From the NCBI GenBank assembly GCA_017467985.1, contig JAFUJY010000066.1:1-7931 (forward strand): 7,931 nucleotides of DNA, written 5' to 3'. Position 1 is the first letter of the stretch; each line of letters starts with the position of its first letter. The stretch is from Bacillota bacterium. GTDB taxonomy: Bacteria; Bacillota; Clostridia; Lachnospirales; Bianqueaceae. The notes beneath the pieces are model-generated. The model saw nothing but the letters and a program-made list of their open reading frames with translations, was not told the origin of the DNA and did no database searches. Both the position numbers and the translations under genes were made by a program. This document shows, piece by piece, positions 1 to 6,425 of the stretch.

Positions 1-13
1 AAAGTTCAATCAT
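1..13 (-). CDS. Start of a divergent leftward gene (partial, 4 codons visible)
   Basis: On the minus strand an ATG at 13..11 opens a frame reading M-I-E-L before the window ends. It is preceded by a perfect AGGAGG (complement of 23..28) with a 9-nt spacer, and further upstream by a good extended -10 promoter (47..75). This combination makes a real gene start likely, although only four codons are seen. The product cannot be named. M-I-E-L is a frequent beginning of ABC transporter ATPases, but four residues prove nothing. The gene is divergent from the LysM-GH18 gene and shares a 176-nt intergenic region with it. Confidence 0.7.
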
Positions 14-22
14 TGGGTTCAA

Positions 23-28
23 CCTCCT
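23..28 (-). promoter_or_regulatory. Ribosome binding site of the divergent gene
   Basis: The complement reads AGGAGG, 9 nt before the minus-strand ATG at 13..11. This site is the main reason for calling the truncated gene at the left edge. Confidence 0.75.
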
Positions 29-46
29 ATATAGTGTTGATTATTA

Positions 47-75
47 ATTATAACACAGATTCTGAAAAATGCCAG
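47..75 (-). promoter_or_regulatory. Sigma-A promoter with extended -10, reading left
   Basis: Read on the minus strand: -35 CTGGCA (75..70, 4 of 6 to consensus), a 17-nt spacer, and a perfect -10 TATAAT (52..47) preceded by TGT, which gives an extended -10 TGn element. Transcription would begin near position 40 and leave a leader of about 27 nt before the ATG. A 5-bp GTGTT/AACAC dyad (34..38 and 52..56) brackets the start region and might be an operator, but it is too short to rely on. Confidence 0.6.
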
Positions 76-125
76 AAAAACTTTTGAAATAACATAAATT
101 TGGTGAAGATAGCCAGAAAAGTTTT

Positions 126-156
126 GGATATAATGGAGTATATCAGCGCATATAAT
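126..156 (+). promoter_or_regulatory. Candidate sporulation-type (sigma-E/K-like) promoter
   Basis: No acceptable sigma-A pair was found upstream of the LysM-GH18 gene. Instead CATATAAT at 149..156 matches 7 of 8 bases of the Bacillus sigma-E -10 (CATACAAT) and also fits the sigma-K CATAnnnT form. An ATAT-containing stretch (128..132) lies about 16 nt upstream as a possible -35, a little farther than usual. The reading is attractive because SleL/YaaH-type genes are mother-cell sporulation genes, but the match is short and the region is AT-rich. Confidence 0.3.
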
Positions 157-189
157 GCAGAGAAAACATAAGTAAAAAGGAAAAGCATT

Positions 190-1551
190 ATGGCACAAAG
201 GCAATACACGGTGCAGTCGGGAGACTCGCTGTTTCAAATTGGAAGAAATCTGGGGACGGTTCCGGAGGGCATATATCTGCTGAATCGTCTGGAAAGTGAT
301 GCATTGTCCGTGGGACAAATCTTAAAGATCCCCGCCTATGTGGAGGCCCTGGTATTATATGAGGATACACCGGTGTATCGCTGGGAGAGTACCCAGGGAC
401 AGACCTTAGGGGTTCTGGATGCAGGTGCCCGGTTGGAAGTGACCGATACCACCCAGCGTTTTTTTGAGGTGAAATATTTGCAGGAAACGGGCTATATCCT
501 GCGGGAGGATGCCCAGCTGCTGGCATATGACGGCAGTGTCCCGGTGGTAGAGATTCTGGGATATTACACCCAGGCAGAGGGAGCGGACTTCCCATCATCA
601 GAAGAGACCTTTCGGCAGAATACGGATGTACTCACATCCACGGGTTTATTTTTCTGGCGGCTGGACGCGGCGGAACCGGTTATCCTGGAAAACAGTGCCA
701 GTGCGCCGCCGGCATACATTGATGATCTGGTAATGACAGGCCACCGGAATAATGTACTAATGTTAGGTGTGGTTCACAACTTGTTGTACGGGGATAGGGA
801 GACCTCCTACCAAACGGCCCAGATTGCCCTGTCCTCAGAAGAGAATCGCCGGGCCCTAACCCAGTCCATCCTGGAGCTGGTACAAGAGTATAATTTGGAT
901 GGTATCAATATGGATATCGAGGACATGGAAGAAAGTGACAAAGAAAACTACGTGGCCTTTTTAGAAACACTGGCAGAGGCCCTTCATCAGCAGGGAAAAT
1001 GGCTGGCAGTGTGTGTACCCTCTAAGCTGCGGGATGACGAGGATAATGATTTTTCGGCGCCCTTTGATTATGAAGCCATCGGGCAAGTGGCGGATCAGGT
1101 AGTTATTATGCTTTATAATGAGCACGGCTGGCCAGGGTCGGGACCGGGTCCGGTATCTTCATCCCCATGGATGCGCCGGGTGCTGGACTATGCCGTGGAA
1201 CGGATTCCACCGGAAAAAATACTGGCAGCGGTGGGGCTGTTTGGCTTTGATTTTAATCTGAGCACAGAAAGAGTCCGGTATTTAAGCTATGCCCAGGTGC
1301 AGGAACTGCTGGAACGCTACCATGCGGTAGAGATGTTTGATGAAGCCACCCAGACCCCCATGTTTACCTACACCGCAGAAAATGGAGAGCAGCATGAAGT
1401 CTGGTATGATAACGAGCGCAGTATTGAAGACCGTGCCCGAGTGGCAGAGGAATATGGTATTGCGGGGCTGGCACTGTGGCGTATGGGCCTGGGGGATCCG
1501 GAAGTCTGGCAGATGTTAAGAACGCAAGTGGTTGTGAGAAAGGGTGTATAA
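190..1551 (+). CDS. LysM-SH3-like-GH18 glycosidase, SleL/YaaH-type spore cortex hydrolase
   Basis: This is a 453-aa protein that probably binds peptidoglycan and cleaves its glycan. Residues 5-50 form one LysM domain (YTVQSGDSLFQIG ... VGQILKIP). Residues about 53-112 resemble a bacterial SH3 domain, and about 120-445 form a glycoside hydrolase family 18 barrel. The GH18 strand-4 motif reads DGINMDIE at 237-244, with E244 as the expected acid/base; the DxxDxDxE motif has N240 at its second Asp. MLYNEHG (307-313) supplies the expected Tyr, and W430 in ALWRMG fits the barrel-end tryptophan. There is no signal peptide, as in spore proteins made in the mother cell and loaded onto the spore. Bacillus SleL/YaaH usually has two LysM domains, this one has one. 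The start is ATG with AAGGA (177..181) 8 nt upstream. Family assignment is firm; cortex-fragment N-acetylglucosaminidase activity is inferred. Confidence 0.88.
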   Translation: MAQRQYTVQSGDSLFQIGRNLGTVPEGIYLLNRLESDALSVGQILKIPAYVEALVLYEDTPVYRWESTQGQTLGVLDAGARLEVTDTTQRFFEVKYLQETGYILREDAQLLAYDGSVPVVEILGYYTQAEGADFPSSEETFRQNTDVLTSTGLFFWRLDAAEPVILENSASAPPAYIDDLVMTGHRNNVLMLGVVHNLLYGDRETSYQTAQIALSSEENRRALTQSILELVQEYNLDGINMDIEDMEESDKENYVAFLETLAEALHQQGKWLAVCVPSKLRDDEDNDFSAPFDYEAIGQVADQVVIMLYNEHGWPGSGPGPVSSSPWMRRVLDYAVERIPPEKILAAVGLFGFDFNLSTERVRYLSYAQVQELLERYHAVEMFDEATQTPMFTYTAENGEQHEVWYDNERSIEDRARVAEEYGIAGLALWRMGLGDPEVWQMLRTQVVVRKGV

Positions 1552-1554
1552 AAC

Positions 1555-2433
1555 ATGGAGTATATTCGGCAGGTTTTAGAGTTTGTACCGGTGGGCCCCA
1601 TGAGCCGGGCCCGGGGGATTTTGCGGGCAGAAGTGCGGGATCAGACGTTAAAGATCCGGATTCAATTAGAGAACATGCCTCCGGCTCCCTTTGGTACATA
1701 TGGGGCGGAGATGATTTGTGTAAAAAACGGTTATTATAAACGCAGCCCGTTGGGAATGATTCGTACGGATAATCGGGGGCGGGGGGAACTGTTATATCGT
1801 CAGAGCCTGGGCAATCATGAAGGACCGGGCGTGGAGGATTTTCAAACATTTATTGTACAACGCCTGCGGCCCACACCCACGGAGCTGATGATTGCTCGAA
1901 TTGACAATGGGGTGAACTGGCATGAGTTACCGGAATGGGGGAGTACTAATAATAATGAAGAAACTCCTCCAAAACCGGAAGTGGTGCCGGTACCGGTGTC
2001 TAAGCCAGAGCCGGAACCAACAACTATTCCGGCACCGGAACCTGAGCCTGTACCGGAGCCGATTCCTCAGCCAAGACCACAAACACAGCTGCAGAACTAT
2101 TTAATGGAAAAAATGCCTAGAATTCGGCCCTTTTATCAAAGCGCGTTAAAGTGGATACGCTTGGACCCGGCCGATCTGTCACCCCTTCCCATGGACTTAA
2201 ATCAACTGGAATCCAGTCCCTTTGTCATGAATGGTTATACAAGATATAAGCATTTGATTTTAGGTCGGGATCAAAAAAACTGGCAGCTGGGTGTGCCCTA
2301 CCGGTATTTTCCGGAGATGGTCCAGATAGCAGCAGAGCAGGACTTTCATGAATTTCGCCCGGCCCATGGTCAGGCAGCAAAAAAAGGTGATTTTGGTTAC
2401 TGGATTCGTCATATTCCTCTTGAGAAAAATTAA
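1555..2433 (+). CDS. Conserved clostridial protein of unknown function, two domains joined by a Pro/Glu-rich linker
   Basis: A 292-aa protein without signal peptide or membrane segment. Residues 1-130 form a probable beta-rich domain (EYIRQVLEFVPVGP ... LRAEVRDQTLKIRIQ). Residues 138-175 are a Pro/Glu-rich linker with PEPEP and PVPEP units. Residues 176-292 form a second domain ending in HLILGRD, LGVPYRYFPE and FGYWIRHIP motifs. From memory, N-terminal domains of this style and an LGVP ... FGYW tail recur together in Clostridia proteins annotated only as DUFs; no database check was possible. It starts 3 nt after the stop of the LysM-GH18 gene, with its site AAAGGGTG (1539..1546) inside that gene, so the two are likely co-transcribed and translationally coupled. 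The pairing suggests a spore-associated role, which is inference only. Confidence 0.8.
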   Translation: MEYIRQVLEFVPVGPMSRARGILRAEVRDQTLKIRIQLENMPPAPFGTYGAEMICVKNGYYKRSPLGMIRTDNRGRGELLYRQSLGNHEGPGVEDFQTFIVQRLRPTPTELMIARIDNGVNWHELPEWGSTNNNEETPPKPEVVPVPVSKPEPEPTTIPAPEPEPVPEPIPQPRPQTQLQNYLMEKMPRIRPFYQSALKWIRLDPADLSPLPMDLNQLESSPFVMNGYTRYKHLILGRDQKNWQLGVPYRYFPEMVQIAAEQDFHEFRPAHGQAAKKGDFGYWIRHIPLEKN

Positions 2434-2448
2434 AAAATAAGTTATGAT
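2420..2448 (+). promoter_or_regulatory. Sigma-A promoter of the oxidoreductase gene
   Basis: TTGAGA (2420..2425, 5 of 6), a spacer of exactly 17 nt, and TATGAT (2443..2448, 5 of 6). The -35 lies in the last codons of the upstream gene. Transcription would begin near 2455, just ahead of the AAAGGAG site at 2463..2469. The oxidoreductase thus has its own vegetative promoter and need not depend on the spore gene pair. Confidence 0.65.
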
Positions 2449-2474
2449 AAGAAAAAAGATACAAAGGAGTCACG

Positions 2475-3470
2475 ATGATGGAGAAAGTACGTTTTGCAAC
2501 GGTGGGGACCAATATTACGAATACTTTTTTGAAAGCAGCCCGGGCAGTACCGGAGTTTGAGCTGGCTGCGGTGCATTCCAGGGCCCAGGCACGGGCAGAG
2601 GAATTTGCGGCGCTGCATCAGGCGCCCCGGTATTTTACGGATTTGAAAGAAATGGCGGCCTGGGATGGATACGATGCAGTATACATTGGTGCCCCCATTG
2701 CCTTTCATTATGAATATGCGAAGTTATTTATCATGCATGGAAAACATGTGCTGCTGGAAAAGGCTTTTACAGCCAATGCAGATCAGGCTCGGGAACTCAT
2801 TGCACTGGCAAAGGAATATAAAGTCCTTTTGATGGAGGCTATGATGACCACCCAGTTTCCGAACTTTTTCCAGATCCGGGATAATTTATATAAATTGGGA
2901 AAGATTCGACGATATTTTGCCAGCTTTGGTAAGTATTCGGTGAATTATGATCGATATAAAGCCGGTATTTTGGTGAATACCTTTAACCGGGATTTGTGTA
3001 ATGGTTCCATGCTGGATATGGGCGTGTATTGCCTTGCACCCATGATTGCCTTATTTGGTAAGCCCCAGGAGGTTAAGGCCTTTGGTGTGACCCTGGATAG
3101 TGGAGTGGATGGTCAGAGCACGGTGATTTTTAAGTATCCGGAGATGGATGGTGTGAATCTGGTAACCAAAATCGCGGATACCTATCTGCCCTCTGAGATT
3201 ATTGGAGAGGAAGCCTCCATGGTGATGGATCACATCCAAAAACTGCAGAAGATTGAGATTCACTATCGGGATGGCCGTACCGAATCTATCCGGGTGGATC
3301 AGCCGGAACATGGTATGGTTTATGAACTGCAGGACTTTATTAAGACGCTGCAGCAAGGCCAACTGGAATCCGTAAATAATACCCATCAGCTGACATTGGA
3401 TGTGATGGAAACTTTGGATGAAATTCGACGACAAGTGGGTGTAAAATATGATTGTGATGGAAGCCGCTGA
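2475..3470 (+). CDS. Gfo/Idh/MocA family NAD(P)-dependent oxidoreductase, dihydrodiol-dehydrogenase-like branch
   Basis: A 331-aa cytoplasmic dehydrogenase, the normal length for the family. The N-terminal Rossmann fold starts with RFATVGTN, where the usual GxGxxG is reduced to a GTN form. It then has YDAVYIGAPIAFHYEYA and the family EK motif at E95-K96 (VLLEKAFTAN), with Ala at the common Pro. Next come LMEAMMTTQFPNF and the LDMGVYC motif (180-186), whose Tyr185 replaces the His of many sugar dehydrogenases. The MEAM and GxYC motifs resemble dihydrodiol/xylose dehydrogenase (DHDH)-like members. The likely substrate is a sugar or derivative, not assignable here. AAAGGAG (2463..2469) sits 5 nt before ATG 2475 and 8 nt before ATG 2478, so the second Met may be the true start. 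It lies between its own promoter and terminator and is followed by a sugar importer, which suggests but does not prove a shared pathway. Confidence 0.9.
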   Translation: MMEKVRFATVGTNITNTFLKAARAVPEFELAAVHSRAQARAEEFAALHQAPRYFTDLKEMAAWDGYDAVYIGAPIAFHYEYAKLFIMHGKHVLLEKAFTANADQARELIALAKEYKVLLMEAMMTTQFPNFFQIRDNLYKLGKIRRYFASFGKYSVNYDRYKAGILVNTFNRDLCNGSMLDMGVYCLAPMIALFGKPQEVKAFGVTLDSGVDGQSTVIFKYPEMDGVNLVTKIADTYLPSEIIGEEASMVMDHIQKLQKIEIHYRDGRTESIRVDQPEHGMVYELQDFIKTLQQGQLESVNNTHQLTLDVMETLDEIRRQVGVKYDCDGSR

Positions 3471-3487
3471 AATAGCGGCTTTTATTC
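3461..3487 (+). terminator. Rho-independent terminator overlapping the oxidoreductase stop codon
   Basis: An 8-bp perfect stem AAGCCGCT (3461..3468) / AGCGGCTT (3474..3481), loop GAAAT, followed by a T-rich tail TTATT. The left arm contains the first base of the TGA stop codon (3468..3470), so it begins inside the coding sequence. It separates the oxidoreductase transcript from the importer operon. Confidence 0.75.
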
Positions 3488-3592
3488 ATTTGGGACAAAA
3501 AAATCCATGTAAAATATGTAATTATATCGTGTGAGCGTGTTCTGCGGCAAAAAGACACTGTACATATTTCCATATTTAGTAGACATTTTTCC

Positions 3593-3622
3593 TTGTAATT
3601 TTAGTCAATTTTGATGTATGAT
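3593..3622 (+). promoter_or_regulatory. Sigma-A promoter of the importer operon
   Basis: TTGTAA (3593..3598, 4 of 6), an 18-nt spacer, and TATGAT (3617..3622, 5 of 6). The start would be near 3629 with a leader of about 43 nt. Just upstream, CATATTT occurs twice with an 8-bp period (3563..3569 and 3571..3577), a possible activator site. A weak cre-like sequence lies at 3530..3543. No regulator gene is in the window. Confidence 0.5.
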
Positions 3623-3658
3623 AAAGGAGTAACAAGGGTCCATGCCCAAAAACATTAC

Positions 3659-3665
3659 AAGGAGG
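3659..3665 (+). promoter_or_regulatory. Strong ribosome binding site of the solute-binding protein
   Basis: AAGGAGG, 7 nt before the ATG at 3673: close to the ideal anti-16S match and spacing, as expected for a highly expressed binding protein. The site is also the right arm of a 10-bp inverted repeat with 3590..3599 (see findings). Confidence 0.8.
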
Positions 3666-3672
3666 AATTGAC

Positions 3673-5367
3673 ATGAAAAAGAGATTGTTTGCATTGTTGA
3701 TGTGCGCAATTCTGATGGTTGGTTGTTTCGCTGGCTGTGGCGGCACCACTGAAGAGTCCAAGACCGAGACTTCCAAGACCGAGACCTCTAAGACGGAGAC
3801 TTCCAAGGCTGAGTCTTCTGAAGAAGATCTTTCTGCTCAGCCCGGCGGCGTTCCTTATGAAGCTGCTACTTATCCCCTGGCTGACGGTTCTGTAGAGCTG
3901 GATTACTGGCTGGTAATCAATGGCGCTATGTCCGCAACCATGGAGAGCTATGCTGATGTTGCATTTTTCCAGATGCTGGAAGAGTACACCGGCGTTAAGA
4001 TCAACTGGGACCACAATACCAGTGATGAGAACTTCTCCATGATGATCGCCAGCGGCGAATATCCGGACCTGATCAACTGGAAGTATGCTAATATCGCCGG
4101 CGGCGTTCAGGCTCTGCTGGAAGATGAAGTTATCCACGATCTGACCGAGATGATTCCTAAGTATGCTCCTGCATATAATGAGTGGATGGAAGCCAATCCG
4201 GAAGAGAAGACTGCTTTTACTCTGGGTGGTCTGCAGTATCAGTTTGTAAACTTTAACTCTCGTCTGGAAGACAGAGAAATCGTTTACTTCAAGATTTTGG
4301 GTCCCCAGATCCGTCAGGACTGGCTGGACAAGGTTGGCAAGGAAATGCCCACCACTACCGATGAACTGTATGACGTTCTGGTTGCCTTCCGCGACAACGA
4401 TATGAACGGCGACGGTGACGCCACTGATGAAATCCCCTTCGCAGTAGGTAAGGGTACTGATCAGCTGCGTGCCCTGGCTGGTTCCTTCGGTACTCGTATC
4501 GACATGCATGTAGATCCTGAAGATGCTAACACCATCGTTTATGGTCCTATCACTGACAACTTCAAGAAGTTCCTGGGTTATGTGAAGAAGCTGTATGATG
4601 AAGGTCTGATCAACTCTGACTTTGCTGTAGCTGAGAGCGCTATGAACTACATCACTCAGAGCAAGGCTGGTTTCACCATTTCTTCCATGGGTTCTTCTCT
4701 GATTGCTAACCATGACAACCTGAAGCTGGAGAACGAAGAGTACAATTATGTATCCGTTCCGTGGCTGATCGGTCCTGATGGCTATCAGTGCTTCATCGAC
4801 GACAGCAATGCTAATCCTCGTTCTACTGTAGTTTCTACTCAGTGTGAGAATCTGGAAATCGCTCTGCGTTGGCTGGATTACTTCTATACCGACGAAGGCT
4901 CCATCGCTTCTACCTTTGGTATTGAGGACGAGAGTTTTGAGTGGGTAAATGAATATCCTACCATTATCGAAGATATCAAGAATAACGATAAGGGTTGGAG
5001 TGATGAGCAGTGTATCGCTCGTTACATGCTGGGTCCGATCACCTTCCCCATGGCTCGTGACTATCGTTTCTATGAGCAGATGAATTTGAAGGAGCAGTAT
5101 CAGATCGACATCCAGACCAACTGGAATCTGGCTACTAACGAGATTACCATGCCTCCGCTGATCCACACCACTGAGGAAGCTGAAGAGTACTCCGGTCTGA
5201 TGACCGATATCAAGACTTACGTTGATACTTCTTATCTGGAATTCATTGTTGGTGACCTGGATCTGGAAGCTGATTGGGATACCTATGTAAGCAATGTTAA
5301 GTCCATGGGCATCGAGGATGCTATTGCTATCAAGCAGGCAGCTTACGAACGTGCAATGGGTAAGTAA
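3673..5367 (+). CDS. Carbohydrate ABC transporter solute-binding lipoprotein (LplA-like)
   Basis: A 564-aa extracellular binding protein expected to capture an oligosaccharide and deliver it to the two permeases downstream. It has a lipoprotein signal (MKKR, hydrophobic 5-20, lipidation most likely at C22 in FAGC; C18 in MVGC is a weaker option). A linker of three KTETS repeats (30-44) and acidic residues then spaces it from the membrane. The rest fits the long (about 500-560 aa) extracellular solute-binding family found with LplB/YtcP permeases. It includes an Asp-rich EF-hand-like DNDMNGDGDATDEIP segment (241-255), a common probable Ca-binding loop in this family. Codon use is strongly biased (GCT, GTT, CTG, AAG, GAA) compared with the genes to the left, a sign of high expression. 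Substrate unknown. It has its own promoter and is followed by a strong hairpin. Confidence 0.92.
   Translation: MKKRLFALLMCAILMVGCFAGCGGTTEESKTETSKTETSKTETSKAESSEEDLSAQPGGVPYEAATYPLADGSVELDYWLVINGAMSATMESYADVAFFQMLEEYTGVKINWDHNTSDENFSMMIASGEYPDLINWKYANIAGGVQALLEDEVIHDLTEMIPKYAPAYNEWMEANPEEKTAFTLGGLQYQFVNFNSRLEDREIVYFKILGPQIRQDWLDKVGKEMPTTTDELYDVLVAFRDNDMNGDGDATDEIPFAVGKGTDQLRALAGSFGTRIDMHVDPEDANTIVYGPITDNFKKFLGYVKKLYDEGLINSDFAVAESAMNYITQSKAGFTISSMGSSLIANHDNLKLENEEYNYVSVPWLIGPDGYQCFIDDSNANPRSTVVSTQCENLEIALRWLDYFYTDEGSIASTFGIEDESFEWVNEYPTIIEDIKNNDKGWSDEQCIARYMLGPITFPMARDYRFYEQMNLKEQYQIDIQTNWNLATNEITMPPLIHTTEEAEEYSGLMTDIKTYVDTSYLEFIVGDLDLEADWDTYVSNVKSMGIEDAIAIKQAAYERAMGK
3760..3804 (+). repeat. 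Three in-frame 15-bp tandem repeats (KTETS)x3
   Basis: Three near-identical 15-bp units encode KTETS three times directly after the lipobox, with a degenerate fourth (KAESS). They form a flexible, hydrophilic tether. The repeat number could vary between strains by slippage. Confidence 0.8.
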
Positions 5368-5387
5368 TTCATAAGTAGACTTAAAAC

Positions 5388-5423
5388 TGCAGAGACGCGG
5401 ATCATCGGGTCCGCGTCTCTGTA
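5388..5423 (+). terminator. Strong intercistronic hairpin, partial terminator or mRNA-stabilising element
   Basis: A 12-bp perfect stem CAGAGACGCGGA (5390..5401) / TCCGCGTCTCTG (5410..5421), extended to 14 pairs by a G-T wobble and an A-T pair, with an 8-nt loop. The T-run (TATTTTT) begins about 6 nt after the stem instead of directly at it, so termination is probably incomplete. Its place between the binding-protein gene and the permease genes fits the usual excess of binding protein over permease. No clear promoter is seen between it and 5482, so permease expression probably depends on readthrough. Confidence 0.75.
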
Positions 5424-5481
5424 AAATATTTTTCGTGCAGCATTTTTAGTTTTTTATTCAGTAACATAAGGATGTGAAATT

Positions 5482-6408
5482 ATGGCCCCCAAGAAAACAT
5501 TTTTTCAGAGGTTAATTTTTGACCTGAATCGGTATAAGTATTTGTACATATTCTTTGCCCTGCCGGTTGTTATTTATTATGTTGTGTTTAAGTACGTACC
5601 GTTGTATGGCTTGCAGATTGCATTTAAAGACTACAAAATTACAAAAGAATTTTGGGAGTGTGCTTGGGTAGGCTTTAAGCATTTTGAGAAGTTTTTCACC
5701 GGTATGTATTTTACCAGAACGGTGGGTAACACTTTAATTATTAGTTTCTTGAACCTCATTTTTGGGTTCCCGGCGCCCATTGTGTTTGCGCTGTTATTAA
5801 ATGAAGTGCAGAACCAGAAGTTTAAGAAAGTGGTTCAGACTGTAACCTACTTGCCTCACTTTGTATCTCTGGTTGTTATCTGTGGTTTGATTGTATCCTT
5901 TAGTGCGAAGGATGGTTTATTTAACACGATTATTGCATGGTTTGGAGGGACTAAAAACGATTTGCTGATGAGCAAAGCTGCCTTCCGTCCCATTTATATT
6001 TTGAGTGGTATTTGGGCTGGCTTTGGTTGGGGTAGTATTATTTACTTATCTGCGCTGGCCGGTGTGGATCAGGAGCAGTATGAGGCTGCTTACATCGACG
6101 GTGCCAAGCGTTTCCAACGAATGATTTACATTACCCTGCCGGGTATCCTGCCCACCATCGTCATTAAGTTGATCATGGAGATCGGCAGCATGATGAGCGT
6201 AGGCTCTGAAAAGATCCTGCTGTTGTATTCTCCTCTGACTTATGAAGTTGCCGATGTAGTTTCCACATATGTTTACCGAAAAGGTCTGGAGGACAATGAC
6301 TACAGTTATAGTACTGCCGTAGGTCTGTTCAACTCTGTCATCAATATTATTCTGCTGACCTTTGCAAATACTGTGAGCCGTCGTCTGACGGATACCAGTT
6401 TGTGGTAA
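5482..6408 (+). CDS. Sugar ABC transporter permease 1 (LplB/YteP-like)
   Basis: A 308-aa inner-membrane subunit of the MalF/UgpA type. Six likely membrane segments lie at about 20-43, 83-107, 123-142, 170-192, 217-235 and 278-297. The cytoplasmic EAA loop that docks the ATPase is complete at 201-220: E-A-A, D206-G207, and a closing I-T-L-P. N-terminal features such as LYIFFALPVVIYYVVFKYVPLYG and the terminal LTDTSLW are typical of LplB/YteP permeases. The start is ATG with AAGGATGTG (5468..5476), one mismatch from the full anti-16S complement. It lies 114 nt after the binding protein, separated by the hairpin, and 17 nt before the second permease. Only these three importer genes are present, so a shared MsmX/MsmK-like ATPase from elsewhere is expected. 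Confidence 0.93.
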   Translation: MAPKKTFFQRLIFDLNRYKYLYIFFALPVVIYYVVFKYVPLYGLQIAFKDYKITKEFWECAWVGFKHFEKFFTGMYFTRTVGNTLIISFLNLIFGFPAPIVFALLLNEVQNQKFKKVVQTVTYLPHFVSLVVICGLIVSFSAKDGLFNTIIAWFGGTKNDLLMSKAAFRPIYILSGIWAGFGWGSIIYLSALAGVDQEQYEAAYIDGAKRFQRMIYITLPGILPTIVIKLIMEIGSMMSVGSEKILLLYSPLTYEVADVVSTYVYRKGLEDNDYSYSTAVGLFNSVINIILLTFANTVSRRLTDTSLW

Positions 6409-6409
6409 G

Positions 6410-6417
6410 AAAGGAGG
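6410..6417 (+). promoter_or_regulatory. Ribosome binding site that fixes the start of permease 2
   Basis: AAAGGAGG, 8 nt before ATG 6426. An in-frame GTG at 6402 lies upstream of this site and overlaps the end of permease 1, but it would translate the binding site itself (RKEE), so ATG 6426 is the credible start. Confidence 0.85.
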
Positions 6418-6425
6418 AAATCAGA

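Noticed and set aside
34..56. GTGTT/AACAC dyad around the leftward promoter
   Set aside because: Arms of only 5 bp in an AT-rich region; expected by chance.
188..598. Minus-strand 136-codon frame inside the LysM-GH18 gene
   Set aside because: Shadow of the sense gene; Pro/His-rich composition with no start signal.
3530..3543. cre-like CcpA site TGTGAGCGTGTTCT
   Set aside because: About three mismatches to the cre consensus and about 50 bp upstream of the -35; too weak to call.
3655..5166. Long minus-strand open frame opposite the solute-binding protein gene
   Set aside because: It mirrors the codon bias of the sense gene, has no ribosome binding site or family motifs, and the sense strand encodes a clear lipoprotein.
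6402..6425. GTG 6402 as start of permease 2
   Set aside because: It lies before the AAAGGAGG site and would translate it; ATG 6426 has ideal spacing.
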